DNA from: Tunturiibacter empetritectus
GTDB lineage: Bacteria; Acidobacteriota; Terriglobia; Terriglobales; Acidobacteriaceae
Assembly (NCBI RefSeq): GCF_013410875.1
Contig: NZ_JACCCU010000002.1
Coordinates: 682,001 to 746,000, forward strand
Length of the DNA stretch: 64,000 bases
Reading direction: 5' to 3'
Position numbers and translations under genes: made by a program. The notes beneath the pieces are model-generated. The model searched no databases and was not told the origin of the DNA. It saw only the letters and a list, made by a program, of their open reading frames with translations. This document shows positions 50,322 through 59,069 of this stretch, in pieces. The first letter of the stretch is position 1. The number at the start of each line of letters is the position of its first letter.

Positions 50322-52373
50322 TTACCAGACCCTGCAGGTTGGAGCGTGCACCATAGGCTGGCCTGCTTTACAGCTGAAGGCCTTCTGAAACTCAGGCATA
50401 TTCGAGACCACCCCGTTGATGCGCGCGTAGCCCGGCGAGTGGGGGTCCGTGATGGCGCGAACCCGCAGCACCTCCGGACGTTCATTCTCGCAGGCCCATT
50501 GCGCCATCCCGACAAAGAAACGCTGATCCGGAGTGAATCCGTCTGCGCTTGCCAGTTGCTGCCCGGCCGTCTGTTTCTTCCAGGCGATGTAGGCGAGCAG
50601 CGTCCCGCCCAGGTCGGCTACGTCTTCGCCGCTGGTCAGCTTCGAGTTGATATGAATGTCGTCCACAACGATGTACTGCGCGTATTGATCGCGAACGCAG
50701 TTGATGCGATCCTCGAAGCCCTTGGCATCGGCCGCCGTCCACCAGTCGCGAAGATTTCCCTTGTCATCGAACTGCCGGCCCTCATCGTCGAAGGCGTGCG
50801 TGAGTTCGTGGCCGATGGTCGCGCCGGTGTTTCCATAGTTTGGAGCATCATCGAGCTTCGTGTCGTAGAGCGGCGGTTGCAGAACGCCTGCAGGAAAGTT
50901 GATGTCGTTCATCTGCGGATTGAAGTAGGCGTTGACCGTGGGCGGAGTCATGCCCCACTCGTTCAGGTCTACCGGCTTGCCCAGCTTGTGCCATTGGCGT
51001 GCGTCTTCGAAGCGATAGGACCGCACGACATTGCCGATGTAGTCGCCGGGCTTTATCTCCAGCGTGGTGTAGTCGCGCCACTGGTCCGGGTATCCGATCT
51101 TATTGCGAATCACATGCAGCTTGCGCAGAGCCTCCTGTTTGGTTGCGGGGCTCATCCAGTTCAGATTCTCGATCTCCTGCTTCATGGCGGTCTCGATCTG
51201 CTCCGTCATCAGCTGCGTCTTGGCTTTGGTGTCGGCAGAGAACGTGCGTTTGACGAACTCCTGACCTAGTGCTTCGCCCAGGTCTCGGTCCACTCCACGC
51301 GTGCAGGTCTTCCAACGCGGCGGCATGGCAGGAACGCCACGCAGCGTTGTCGAATAAAAGTCAAAGTCAGCCTGCTGTAGAGGATGAGCAAGGTAGGGCG
51401 CTGCAGCGGTCAGAAAGTGAAATCGCAGATAGCCACGGAGTGCCTCGACAGATTCGGTCGTAAGCTCCGCTTGCACTGTCTTCATGAACTCAGGCTGCGC
51501 GACGTTCAGCTTCGCGACCCCAGGCGCACCCTGCGTCTCAAAGTAGTGCGGCCAATCGAAGGCAGGAGCGATCTTGCTCAGCTCGGCAATCGTCATCATG
51601 TGATACGTCTTATGCGGGTCGCGCCGCTCCACCCTCGTCAGCGAAGCTTTGGCCAGCGCCGTCTCAACGCGCAGAGTCGCATCCGCGTCGAACTTTGCCT
51701 GGTCGGAAGATTCCCCACCCAGCGTGAGCAGCTTCTGAATGTAAGCGACATATTGCTCACGCAGCTTCACACTCTTGTCGTCGGTCTTCAGGTAGTAATC
51801 GCGATCCGGCAGACCGAGTCCACCCGCACTCAGCGCCACGATCTCAACCGAAGAGTCAACCGCATCCTGATCCGTGCCGGAGTCGAAGAAAAAACTACCT
51901 GCATACTCATGGTGCAGCGAGCTGATGGCCGCCACCAGCTCGGGCCGCGTCTTCAAGGCGTCGATGCGCGCGAGGCCCGGCAGCGCAGGCTTCACGCCGA
52001 GCGCATCGATCGTCGAGGTGTTCATGCAGGCGGCAAAGTAGTCGCCGACCTTCTGTTGCACGGCGTCGCGGTTCGCGGCCTTCGCATCTGCTTCGAGAAT
52101 GCCCCAGAGAAACTGCTCATTCTCGTTGCCGAGCTTGGCATAGACACTCCAGCCAGACTGGTCCGCGGGGATAGGATTCTTCTTCTCCCAACCGCCGCAG
52201 GAGAATTTGTAAAAGTCGGTGCACGGATCCGCATTGCGATCCAGACTGGAAAGGTCAAGCGATGGCGAATACGGCATTGATTCAAGGGGCTGAACCGCCT
52301 GTTGCGCGGGAAGCTGGATCGCGGCGAGCAAAAGTGCAGTGGCCGCCAGGGCTACCGGAATCTTCGAAGGCAT
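50322..52373 (-). CDS. M13 family zinc metallopeptidase (neprilysin/PepO-like)
   Basis: This is a 683-residue exported peptidase. ATG 52373, with AGGAG 6 bp upstream, starts a signal peptide (KIPVALAATALLLAAIQLPA, then QQ). The N-terminal helical domain (FYKFSCGGWEKKNPIPADQS) caps the catalytic domain. Zinc motif HELTH at about residue 522 (GHELTHAFDDEGRQFD), the third ligand in GEDVADLGGTL, the substrate-binding NAYFNPQMNDINFPAG and the C-terminal CRVW element are all present, so it should be active. M13 enzymes cut short peptides on the periplasmic or outer face. An earlier in-frame start at 52436 has no ribosome site. Confidence 0.92.
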   Translation of the reverse strand: MPSKIPVALAATALLLAAIQLPAQQAVQPLESMPYSPSLDLSSLDRNADPCTDFYKFSCGGWEKKNPIPADQSGWSVYAKLGNENEQFLWGILEADAKAANRDAVQQKVGDYFAACMNTSTIDALGVKPALPGLARIDALKTRPELVAAISSLHHEYAGSFFFDSGTDQDAVDSSVEIVALSAGGLGLPDRDYYLKTDDKSVKLREQYVAYIQKLLTLGGESSDQAKFDADATLRVETALAKASLTRVERRDPHKTYHMMTIAELSKIAPAFDWPHYFETQGAPGVAKLNVAQPEFMKTVQAELTTESVEALRGYLRFHFLTAAAPYLAHPLQQADFDFYSTTLRGVPAMPPRWKTCTRGVDRDLGEALGQEFVKRTFSADTKAKTQLMTEQIETAMKQEIENLNWMSPATKQEALRKLHVIRNKIGYPDQWRDYTTLEIKPGDYIGNVVRSYRFEDARQWHKLGKPVDLNEWGMTPPTVNAYFNPQMNDINFPAGVLQPPLYDTKLDDAPNYGNTGATIGHELTHAFDDEGRQFDDKGNLRDWWTAADAKGFEDRINCVRDQYAQYIVVDDIHINSKLTSGEDVADLGGTLLAYIAWKKQTAGQQLASADGFTPDQRFFVGMAQWACENERPEVLRVRAITDPHSPGYARINGVVSNMPEFQKAFSCKAGQPMVHAPTCRVW

Positions 52374-52506
52374 GGGTTCTCCTGTGTGCACCATCCTACC
52401 CTCAAAATCCAGTCTTACGCCAAGTTCCGTGCTCAAGAAAGCACCTCAGATTCAGGCAGGTTAGACTTGATTTCGTACAACAACAGCAGCGTGGAGAGGC
52501 GAAACA

Positions 52507-54282
52507 ATGATGAGTTGGAAGAAGTGTGCCGGAGCAGCTCTGGCCGCAGCCGTAAGCAGTTTGGTAGCAGGAGCGCAGACCGCGCCGATTACCTTGAGTG
52601 TCGATCTCACAGACGCTCCCCGAAAGATCCTTCACGCAACCGAGGTCATGCCGGTGACAGCCGGGCCGCTGACCGTCGTCTATCCCAAGTGGATTCCAGG
52701 CGAGCACGGACCGACCGGCCCCATCGAAAATATGGCCGGATTCTTCATCACCGCTAACGGCCAGCCCGTAAAGTGGGAGCGCGACAAGGTGGATATGTTT
52801 GCCTATCACCTCACCGTCCCGCAGGGCGTTACGCAGCTTGAGATGAAGATCGACTTCCTCGCCTCCTCCGCACTCTCAGGGTTCTCCGCAGGCGGATCGA
52901 CCAGCGAAAATCTCGCGCTACTTAGTTGGAATACGCTGCTCGTCTACCCCGCCGACACCGACGCAGACAAGGTAATGTTCACGCCTTCTGTGAAGCTGCC
53001 GAGTGGTTGGAATCTCGGAACCGCGCTGGATAAAGATGGCGGCTCAGGCCAGACCTCAAACTTCAAAACTGTCAGCCTCGAGCAACTCATCGACTCGCCG
53101 GTCCTCGCCGGACGCTACTTCCGCGAGATTCCCCTCGCCCCGGAGATCTCGCCTAAACACTATCTCGACATGGCCGCCGATGGCCCCGAGCAGCTCAACC
53201 TCTCGAAGGAACACATCGCTGACTTCGACAAGCTGGTGCGCGAGACCGGCGCTCTCTACAAGTCGCGCCACTACGGCTCCTATCACTTCCTCGTCACGCT
53301 CAGCGACGAGGTCGCGCACTTCGGCCTTGAGCATCACCAGTCCAGCGACGACCGCGTGATGGCAACGACCTTCACCGACGATCGCGAGTTTGTGCTCGAC
53401 GGCCTGCTGCTTCCGCACGAGTTCACCCATAGCTGGAACGCCAAGTACCGTCGTCCCGCTGGGCTTGCCACCAGCAACTACCAGAAGCCGATGGAGGGCG
53501 ATCTCCTCTGGGTCTACGAAGGGTTGACCGAGTACCTCGGCGACGTGCTCGCTGCGCGCTGCGGCATCTGGACACCCGACCAATATAAGCAGCGGCTCTC
53601 CACCATCGCCGCTGAGTATGACAATCGTCCGGGCCGCACCTGGCGCGACATTCAGGACACCGCAACTGCCGCGCAGACCCTCTATGCCGCGGGTGGCGGA
53701 TGGGACAACTGGCGGCTTAGCGTGGACTACTACGACGAGGGCGAACTTGTCTGGCTCGATGTTGACACCACCATCCGCAAGATGACCAATGGCAAAAAAA
53801 CCATCGACGACTTCGTCGCGAAGTTCCACGGGCTCGGCGGAGACACGGGACCGAAGGTTGTGCCCTACACCTTTGACGATGTGGTCGCGGGACTGAATAG
53901 CGTCGTCGCGAACGACTGGGTTATGTTTCTGCGGAGTCGCCTTGACTCAAACTCTTATCACGCGCCACTAGGCGGTCTAGAGAATGGAGGCTATAAGCTC
54001 AGCTATACCGACAAGCCGAACGCTTGGAGCACGCTTGAAGATCAGCAGTCAGAAACTTTCAACTTCTGGTACTCCATCGGCCTGCATGCGAACAAGGTTG
54101 GGAATATCTCCGATGTTCTCAAGGGCGGAGTCGCCGACAAGAGCGGTATTGGCCCAGGGATGAAGATCGTCGCCGTCAACGGCCGAGCTTACTCCCCCGA
54201 TGTGCTCAAAGCTGCGATTCACGATGCGAAGGGTTCTGGTCCAGCAGTTGAGTTGATCCTCTTGAACACTTGGCTACTATAA
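52507..54282 (+). CDS. M61 family glycyl aminopeptidase with PDZ domain, 3' frameshifted
   Basis: This is a 591-residue exported aminopeptidase. A signal peptide (CAGAALAAAVSSLVAGAQ) precedes the N-terminal beta domain (about 30-190). The gluzincin domain has HEFTH (from His304, LPHEFTHSWNAKYRRP) and third ligand Glu in VYEGLTEYLGDVLAA. A PDZ domain (about 500-590; GGVADKSGIGPGMKIVAVNG) ends the readable chain. The frame stops at 54282 in NTWLL, but the next frame continues with the expected C-terminal tail for 35 more codons. One extra base near 54270 explains this. Activity should remain since the catalytic part is intact; only the end of the PDZ domain is altered. Confidence 0.88.
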   Translation: MMSWKKCAGAALAAAVSSLVAGAQTAPITLSVDLTDAPRKILHATEVMPVTAGPLTVVYPKWIPGEHGPTGPIENMAGFFITANGQPVKWERDKVDMFAYHLTVPQGVTQLEMKIDFLASSALSGFSAGGSTSENLALLSWNTLLVYPADTDADKVMFTPSVKLPSGWNLGTALDKDGGSGQTSNFKTVSLEQLIDSPVLAGRYFREIPLAPEISPKHYLDMAADGPEQLNLSKEHIADFDKLVRETGALYKSRHYGSYHFLVTLSDEVAHFGLEHHQSSDDRVMATTFTDDREFVLDGLLLPHEFTHSWNAKYRRPAGLATSNYQKPMEGDLLWVYEGLTEYLGDVLAARCGIWTPDQYKQRLSTIAAEYDNRPGRTWRDIQDTATAAQTLYAAGGGWDNWRLSVDYYDEGELVWLDVDTTIRKMTNGKKTIDDFVAKFHGLGGDTGPKVVPYTFDDVVAGLNSVVANDWVMFLRSRLDSNSYHAPLGGLENGGYKLSYTDKPNAWSTLEDQQSETFNFWYSIGLHANKVGNISDVLKGGVADKSGIGPGMKIVAVNGRAYSPDVLKAAIHDAKGSGPAVELILLNTWLL

Positions 54283-54388
54283 AGTCGTTAAACTCGACTA
54301 TCACGAAGGCGAACGTTATCCCACGCTGGAACGCGTCACTGCAGTTCCGGATCGCCTGGACGATATTCTGAAACCTGCAGCAAAGTAA
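54269..54388 (+). pseudogene. out-of-frame 3' end of the M61 peptidase gene
   Basis: In the +1-shifted frame the sequence reads GYYKVVKLDYHEGERYPTLE, then RVTAVPDRLDDILKPAAK, and stops at TAA 54386-54388. This is the type of tail that M61 peptidases normally carry after the PDZ domain. Joining ILLNT to GYYK requires the loss of one T in ACTTGG (54268-54273). Either the gene has a real single-base insertion or the assembly has an error. Confidence 0.75.
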
Positions 54389-54399
54389 TATCCGCTCAA

Positions 54400-55473
54400 T
54401 CAAGCGGCGGGCTTCGGAGCACTCGACATCGAAACCGGCGAACCAGGAGCCGCCGCAATGGTGAGGCCGCTTTGCTCAGCAACGAGCAGACGCTTCGCCG
54501 CTGCGGCGGCCTCTATTTCGCTATTGATCTCAGCCCCCAGCAAGAGCATCAGACCCGTCAGATAAAACCATGTAAGAAGGATAATGACCGCGCCAAGGGA
54601 GCCATACGTCACCGAATAGTTATTGAAGAGATGGACGTACAGCCGCAGACCCATTGAGGCTAGCAGCCACCCGACGATGCCGATGGCCGCACCCGGAGTA
54701 AACCAATGCCACTGGCTCCGCTTCACGTCCGGCGCAAAATAGTAGATGACCGCAAAAAAGAGCGACAGTAGAACAGCCGCGAGGAGCCAGCCGATCCCTC
54801 TTACCGTAACCGCCGCCAGCGCCGCCGCAAAGCGCACGTTGATATGTAGATGGGCGAGCCGGGCGAAGAAGTCTGCGCCCAGCAGGGAGGCCAGTATCAG
54901 CGTAACCAGACCCATGAGCAGAATGGTCACGCCAATCGCGGACAGCCTTGCGGCGAAGTACGATCGAGTCTCTTTGACGCGGTAAACAACATTCAGCGAA
55001 TCTTGAATCGCGGAGAACCCGACAGACGCGCTCCATATCGCGGCTACCAGGCCGAAGGTTAGCTTCCCACTGGTCGTAGCAGTCGTAGTCTGGTTGAAGG
55101 TCTCAAGCACCATCCCCATCGCATCGTGCGGCAGGACAATCGAAAGATAACCCAACAGAGAGTAGTAGATATGGGAGGCCGAACGCGCAGCGAGCCCGAG
55201 TAGCGCAGTAGCCGTTACGAGGCTGGGAAAGAGCGCGAAGATGAAGTAGAAACCTAGCTCCGCCGCACGTCCGACGAGATTATCGTCAAAGAAGGCAGTC
55301 CAGGTATGCTTCGCAACTACTTTGATCGGAATCCCTCTAAGATCCCATAGGGAGTGAAGCGGGGAACGCGACACAAGATCCCAGATGCGCCGCTCTACGC
55401 GAGTGCCGTGAGCCGGATCGAGTATGGGTTCCCCGGAAGAGATTACGGCTCCTATCGCCCCTGATTTGCTCAT
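54400..55473 (-). CDS. YihY/BrkB family inner-membrane protein
   Basis: This is a 357-residue membrane protein. The ATG at 55473 (MSKSGAIGAVISSGEPILD) is chosen because the longer frame to 55707 overlaps the divergent hydrolase gene and reads as non-membrane sequence. Six helices follow: AELGFYFIFALFPSLVTATA, the LLGYLSIVLP re-entrant stretch, GLVAAIWSASVGFSAIQDSL, RLSAIGVTILLMGLVTLILA, GIGWLLAAVLLSLFFAVIYY, then PGAAIGIVGWLLASMGLRLY and YGSLGAVIILLTWFYLTGLM. The family was once called RNase BN by mistake; its function (virulence, envelope, possibly transport) is unresolved. The C-terminal Ala/Pro-rich tail is likely cytoplasmic. Confidence 0.85.
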   Translation of the reverse strand: MSKSGAIGAVISSGEPILDPAHGTRVERRIWDLVSRSPLHSLWDLRGIPIKVVAKHTWTAFFDDNLVGRAAELGFYFIFALFPSLVTATALLGLAARSASHIYYSLLGYLSIVLPHDAMGMVLETFNQTTTATTSGKLTFGLVAAIWSASVGFSAIQDSLNVVYRVKETRSYFAARLSAIGVTILLMGLVTLILASLLGADFFARLAHLHINVRFAAALAAVTVRGIGWLLAAVLLSLFFAVIYYFAPDVKRSQWHWFTPGAAIGIVGWLLASMGLRLYVHLFNNYSVTYGSLGAVIILLTWFYLTGLMLLLGAEINSEIEAAAAAKRLLVAEQSGLTIAAAPGSPVSMSSAPKPAA

Positions 55474-55619
55474 TGAACCGGCATATCGAGGGCCCTGAAA
55501 GCAGGCATTCTCGCAAGGTAGATGCCTCGCTTGTCGAAGAGGTAGCCGCGGAAACCTCGTTTTCCACTGGCTAATAATGCATAACATCACGATCGAGCAT
55601 CCAATTATTGGTGAGATGA

Positions 55620-56537
55620 ATGCATAGAACATGGCGAGGTCGGCCGTTTGCGGTGAGAAAGATGGAGCAGCTTTGGCGGCTGGTGCGCGAGAGCCACGAG
55701 CAGCCAATGACCGGAACTCCCCGGCCAGTGCAGTTGGTAAAACCAGACGAGCTCGGAGTCACCTTCATCGGACACTCCTCGTTTCTCCTGCAGGTTAACG
55801 GACGAAAGCTGCTCGTCGATCCGGTCTTTTCAAAGCGCCTGATCGTACTTCGACGACAGCGGCGACCGGGCGTCATGGTCGAGGAACTTCCTCCCATCGA
55901 TGTGGTCCTGCTCACGCACGCGCACATGGACCATCTCGATATGGCATCCCTCCGCCGCGTTATTCGCGCAACGCGCAGGCTGACCGGCCAGACCCCCGAG
56001 GTCGTAGTACCCCGCGGCGTGGAGGATCTCGTCGAAAGACTAGGCTTCTCCAGGATCCACGGCCTGGCATGGTGGGACCAGATCGAGGTACAGGGCCTGA
56101 AAGTTACGATGACTCCCTGCAAGCACTGGGGCGCGAGGATGTTTCGCGACACCCATCGCGGCTACGGCGGATATGTCATAGAAGGCGGCGGCCAATCCGT
56201 CTATCACTCCGGCGACACCGCCTACTTCGATGGATTCAGGGAGATTGGTGCAAAACTCAAACCTGAAGTAGCCCTTCTGCCCATAGGCGCCTACTTTCCC
56301 GATACCTACCGCTCCGTTCACACCAGCCCGGAGGAGGCTGTACGAGGCTTCGTTGAACTCGGTGCACAGCAAATGGTGCCGATGCACTATGGCACCTTCC
56401 GTCTGGGCCGCGAGCCGATGGAAGAACCCCTGCAAAGGCTGGAAGCAGAGGGCGAGCGGCTGGGCATTAAAGGAAAAATAAAAATTCTCGCCGAGGGTGA
56501 GACGATGCACCTTTGCCCGGCAGCCAGCATCCGATAA
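55620..56537 (+). CDS. MBL-fold metal-dependent hydrolase, NAPE-PLD/UlaG-like
   Basis: This is a 305-residue metallo-beta-lactamase-fold enzyme. The metal motif THAHMDHLD (about 100-108), the segment VTFIGHSSFLLQVNGRKLLV DPVF at the N terminus, HSGDTAYFD with the third-site Asp, and PMHYGTFRLGREPMEEPLQR near the end place it with N-acyl-phosphatidylethanolamine phospholipase D-like hydrolases. In bacteria these may act on phospholipids or other phosphodiesters; the substrate is uncertain. The start has GGTGAG a few bases upstream. It is followed only 3 bp later by the aldo/keto reductase on the same strand, so they are co-transcribed. Confidence 0.82.
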   Translation: MHRTWRGRPFAVRKMEQLWRLVRESHEQPMTGTPRPVQLVKPDELGVTFIGHSSFLLQVNGRKLLVDPVFSKRLIVLRRQRRPGVMVEELPPIDVVLLTHAHMDHLDMASLRRVIRATRRLTGQTPEVVVPRGVEDLVERLGFSRIHGLAWWDQIEVQGLKVTMTPCKHWGARMFRDTHRGYGGYVIEGGGQSVYHSGDTAYFDGFREIGAKLKPEVALLPIGAYFPDTYRSVHTSPEEAVRGFVELGAQQMVPMHYGTFRLGREPMEEPLQRLEAEGERLGIKGKIKILAEGETMHLCPAASIR

Positions 56538-56540
56538 CGT

Positions 56541-57410
56541 ATGGCTACTTCGACAGTAAATGCGAAAGCAAGTGGAACATTTTCGATAGGCGGGGATCTT
56601 ACGGTCAATCGCATGGGATACGGCGCGATGCGGATCACCGGCGACGGAGTCTGGGGCGCGCCCAAAGATATAGAAGGCGCAAAGAAAGTACTTAAGCATG
56701 TCGTCGAGCTCGGCATCAACTTTATCGACACCGCAGATTCCTACGGCCCTGATGTCAGTGAGCAGCTTATCGGCGAAGCCCTGTCTCCCTATGCGAGTGG
56801 CATTGTCATTGCAACCAAAGGCGGCTTGACCAGGCAGGGCCCAAACAGATGGCTGCCGGTAGGGCGGCCGGAGTATCTGACTCAGCAGGTTGAGATGAGC
56901 TTGCGCCGATTGAAGGTCGAACGAATTGACCTCTGGCAGCTGCACCGCATTGACCCCAAGGTTCCCGTCGAAGACTCCCTCGGTGCAGTCAAAAAACTTC
57001 AGCAGCAAGGCAAGATTCGCCACATCGGCTTGAGTGAAGTAAAGCCCCACGAGATCGATCAGGCCCGCAAGGTCGTTGAGATTGTCAGCGTGCAGAACCA
57101 GTACAACATCGGCGACTGCCAGCATGAAGATGTCGTCGAGTACTGCGACAAACACAAGATCGCCTTTATCCCCTGGTTCCCCGTAGCAGCAGGCAAACTG
57201 GCCAAACCGGGAGGCAAGCTCGACGCTGCCGCAAAGCAACACAACGCAACTGTCTCGCAGCTCTCCCTCGCATGGCTGCTCCATCGTTCTCCGGTCATGC
57301 TGCCCATCCCAGGCACAACTTCGGTACAGCATCTTGAAGAGAACGTGGCAGCAGCCGACGTCAAGCTGTCTGCAGCCGAATGGAAAGAGATCGAAGACTC
57401 CGCGAAATAA
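56541..57410 (+). CDS. aldo/keto reductase
   Basis: This is a 289-residue NADPH-dependent oxidoreductase with a TIM barrel. The catalytic tetrad is readable: Asp and Tyr in FIDTADSYGPDVSEQLIGEA, Lys in VIATKGGLTRQG, His in DLWQLHRID. Cofactor contacts appear at GLSEVKP, QNQYNI and the C-terminal PIPGTTSVQHLEENV. The first 20 residues are a soluble Ala/Thr-rich lead without a signal. It resembles the AKR11/AKR13-like general-purpose reductases for aldehydes and ketones; the true substrate is open. It follows the MBL hydrolase in one operon and ends at a strong terminator hairpin. Confidence 0.9.
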   Translation: MATSTVNAKASGTFSIGGDLTVNRMGYGAMRITGDGVWGAPKDIEGAKKVLKHVVELGINFIDTADSYGPDVSEQLIGEALSPYASGIVIATKGGLTRQGPNRWLPVGRPEYLTQQVEMSLRRLKVERIDLWQLHRIDPKVPVEDSLGAVKKLQQQGKIRHIGLSEVKPHEIDQARKVVEIVSVQNQYNIGDCQHEDVVEYCDKHKIAFIPWFPVAAGKLAKPGGKLDAAAKQHNATVSQLSLAWLLHRSPVMLPIPGTTSVQHLEENVAAADVKLSAAEWKEIEDSAK

Positions 57411-57433
57411 TAGCGAACTCCATGTTCACGCTG

Positions 57434-57464
57434 AAAGAGCCGCCACCGCACGGCTCTTTTCTTT
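57434..57464 (+). terminator. Rho-independent terminator after the aldo/keto reductase
   Basis: AAAGAGCCG and CGGCTCTTT form a perfect 9-bp stem around an 8-nt loop, followed by TCTTTTC. On the minus strand an A/T-rich flank also exists, so it may serve the convergent NADH dehydrogenase gene (stop at 57509) too. Confidence 0.85.
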
Positions 57465-57508
57465 TCTTCAAAAAGCTACGCAGAAATTACGCCTGGCTTC
57501 AAAGGTCT

Positions 57509-58888
57509 TTACGTCTTCGGCGAGTTCATATCCAGTGGCTTCGTCGTAGCCCCAACGAGGTCCTCCTGCGAGTTCCACCCCGGCAGCTCCTGCGAGCCGG
57601 TGATCAGCCTCGCCCCATCGCTGAAGGTAAGATACGTCCACGCCCACTGCCTGAAGACACTAAGCCGATTGCGAAAGCCGATAAGAAAAAAAATGTGAAC
57701 CACCAGCCACGTCATCCACGCTGGAAAGCCGCTCCAGTGAGCCTTGAACGGCCATTCGATCTTGGCCACAGCCGCCTTGCGCCCGATCGTCGCCATGTCC
57801 CCTTTATCAAAGTAGCGAAACTGTTCGTCCTTGCCGCTCCCATCGCTGCCGAGCCCCGCGGCCACCAGCCTTCCTATACGCTTTGCGGCATAACGGCCCA
57901 TCTGCATCGCAGGCTGCGCCACACCTGGCACCTGCTTCCCGTCCTGCTCGAAGTGAGCCAGATCACCGCAGATAAAAATCTCCGGATGCCCCGGCGGATT
58001 CAGATGCCCATCTACAAACACCGCACCACGCTTATCAATCTCGACACCCAGCATCTTTCCGAGCGGCGAAGCCTGCACGCCCGCCGCCCATAGCGTAACC
58101 ACCGCGTCGATCCGCTCTGAGCCGACCATCACATAGCCGGGCTGCACATCGCTGACATGAGCGCCGGTGCGCACCTTCACATTAAGTTCGGCTAACTGCT
58201 GCAAAGCCTTCTGCTGCAGATCCTCAGGATAGGCGGCAAGAATATTCGGCCCGCCCTCAAGAATCAGAACCTGCGCCATCGAAGGATCGATATGACGAAA
58301 GTCCCGCGCCATATAAAGCCGCGCAATATCGCTGATAGCCCCGGCAAGCTCCACCCCCGTCGGGCCGCCGCCGATGATCACAAAGTTCAAAGCTGGATGT
58401 GTTCCGGTCTCCATCATCTGCCGCTCTGCCAGCTCAAAGGCCAGCAGCACCCGCCGCCGAATTTCAGTCGCATCTTCGACCGTCTTCAGTCCCGGCGCAA
58501 GCACGGCCCAGTCGTCCCTGCCGAAGTAAGAGTGCGTCGACCCCGTCGCAAGGATCAGGTAGTCGTACTCAAGCTGCACGCCGGTCTTCAGATGAACCCG
58601 CTGCTGCGCCAGGTCAATGCCCACAGCCTCATCCATCAGAACATCGACATTCGGATGATCCCGCACCAGCGTGCGGATAGGCTGCGCAATGTCGGCAGGC
58701 GAGAGCACCGCCAGCGCAACCTGGTACAGCAGAGGCTGAAACAGATAGTAGTTTCTGCGATCCACCAAAGTGACATCGACTGGCAGTTTACCCAGCGCCG
58801 TCACCGCATTGACCCCGCCAAAGCCTCCGCCCAGAATCACGACTCGCTTTCGTACCGGTCCGCTTCCTGTTGCCGTTGATACCGCCAT
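57509..58888 (-). CDS. ndh: type II NADH:quinone oxidoreductase (NDH-2)
   Basis: This is a 459-residue single-subunit flavoprotein that oxidises NADH and reduces quinone without pumping protons. The FAD-binding motif VVILGGGFGGVNAVTALGK is at the N terminus, with NYYLFQPLLYQVALAVLSP next. The NADH Rossmann motif is FVIIGGGPTGVELAGAISD (about 165-185), and the second FAD contact is PEIFICGDLAHF. The C terminus has a membrane-binding amphipathic region (AHWSGFPAWMTWLVVHIFFL IGFRNRLSVFRQW), as in NDH-2 enzymes. AGGAG lies about 10 bp before the ATG. It converges on the aldo/keto reductase gene. Confidence 0.9.
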   Translation of the reverse strand: MAVSTATGSGPVRKRVVILGGGFGGVNAVTALGKLPVDVTLVDRRNYYLFQPLLYQVALAVLSPADIAQPIRTLVRDHPNVDVLMDEAVGIDLAQQRVHLKTGVQLEYDYLILATGSTHSYFGRDDWAVLAPGLKTVEDATEIRRRVLLAFELAERQMMETGTHPALNFVIIGGGPTGVELAGAISDIARLYMARDFRHIDPSMAQVLILEGGPNILAAYPEDLQQKALQQLAELNVKVRTGAHVSDVQPGYVMVGSERIDAVVTLWAAGVQASPLGKMLGVEIDKRGAVFVDGHLNPPGHPEIFICGDLAHFEQDGKQVPGVAQPAMQMGRYAAKRIGRLVAAGLGSDGSGKDEQFRYFDKGDMATIGRKAAVAKIEWPFKAHWSGFPAWMTWLVVHIFFLIGFRNRLSVFRQWAWTYLTFSDGARLITGSQELPGWNSQEDLVGATTKPLDMNSPKT

Positions 58889-59069
58889 CGTTCAAGGCTC
58901 CTCGGTGTGACATATCCACTATCTGATGCCGAATTGAGCTGTTCGGCGTTGCCGGAATTTTCTGCTTCCTTCGACGATCTTCTCCCAAAGGGGTTACAAA
59001 AAAGCGAATCTTTACACCAAAAAGAATCGGAGATCAAAGAATAGAGGATCAAGACTCGATAAATAAAAA

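Noticed and set aside
55474..55707. 78-residue N-terminal extension of the YihY/BrkB protein
   Set aside because: It overlaps the start of the divergent hydrolase and lacks membrane or family features; ATG 55473 fits better.
56040..57332. 430-residue minus-strand open frame
   Set aside because: Antisense to the hydrolase and the aldo/keto reductase, both of which have clear catalytic motifs; the antisense product has none.
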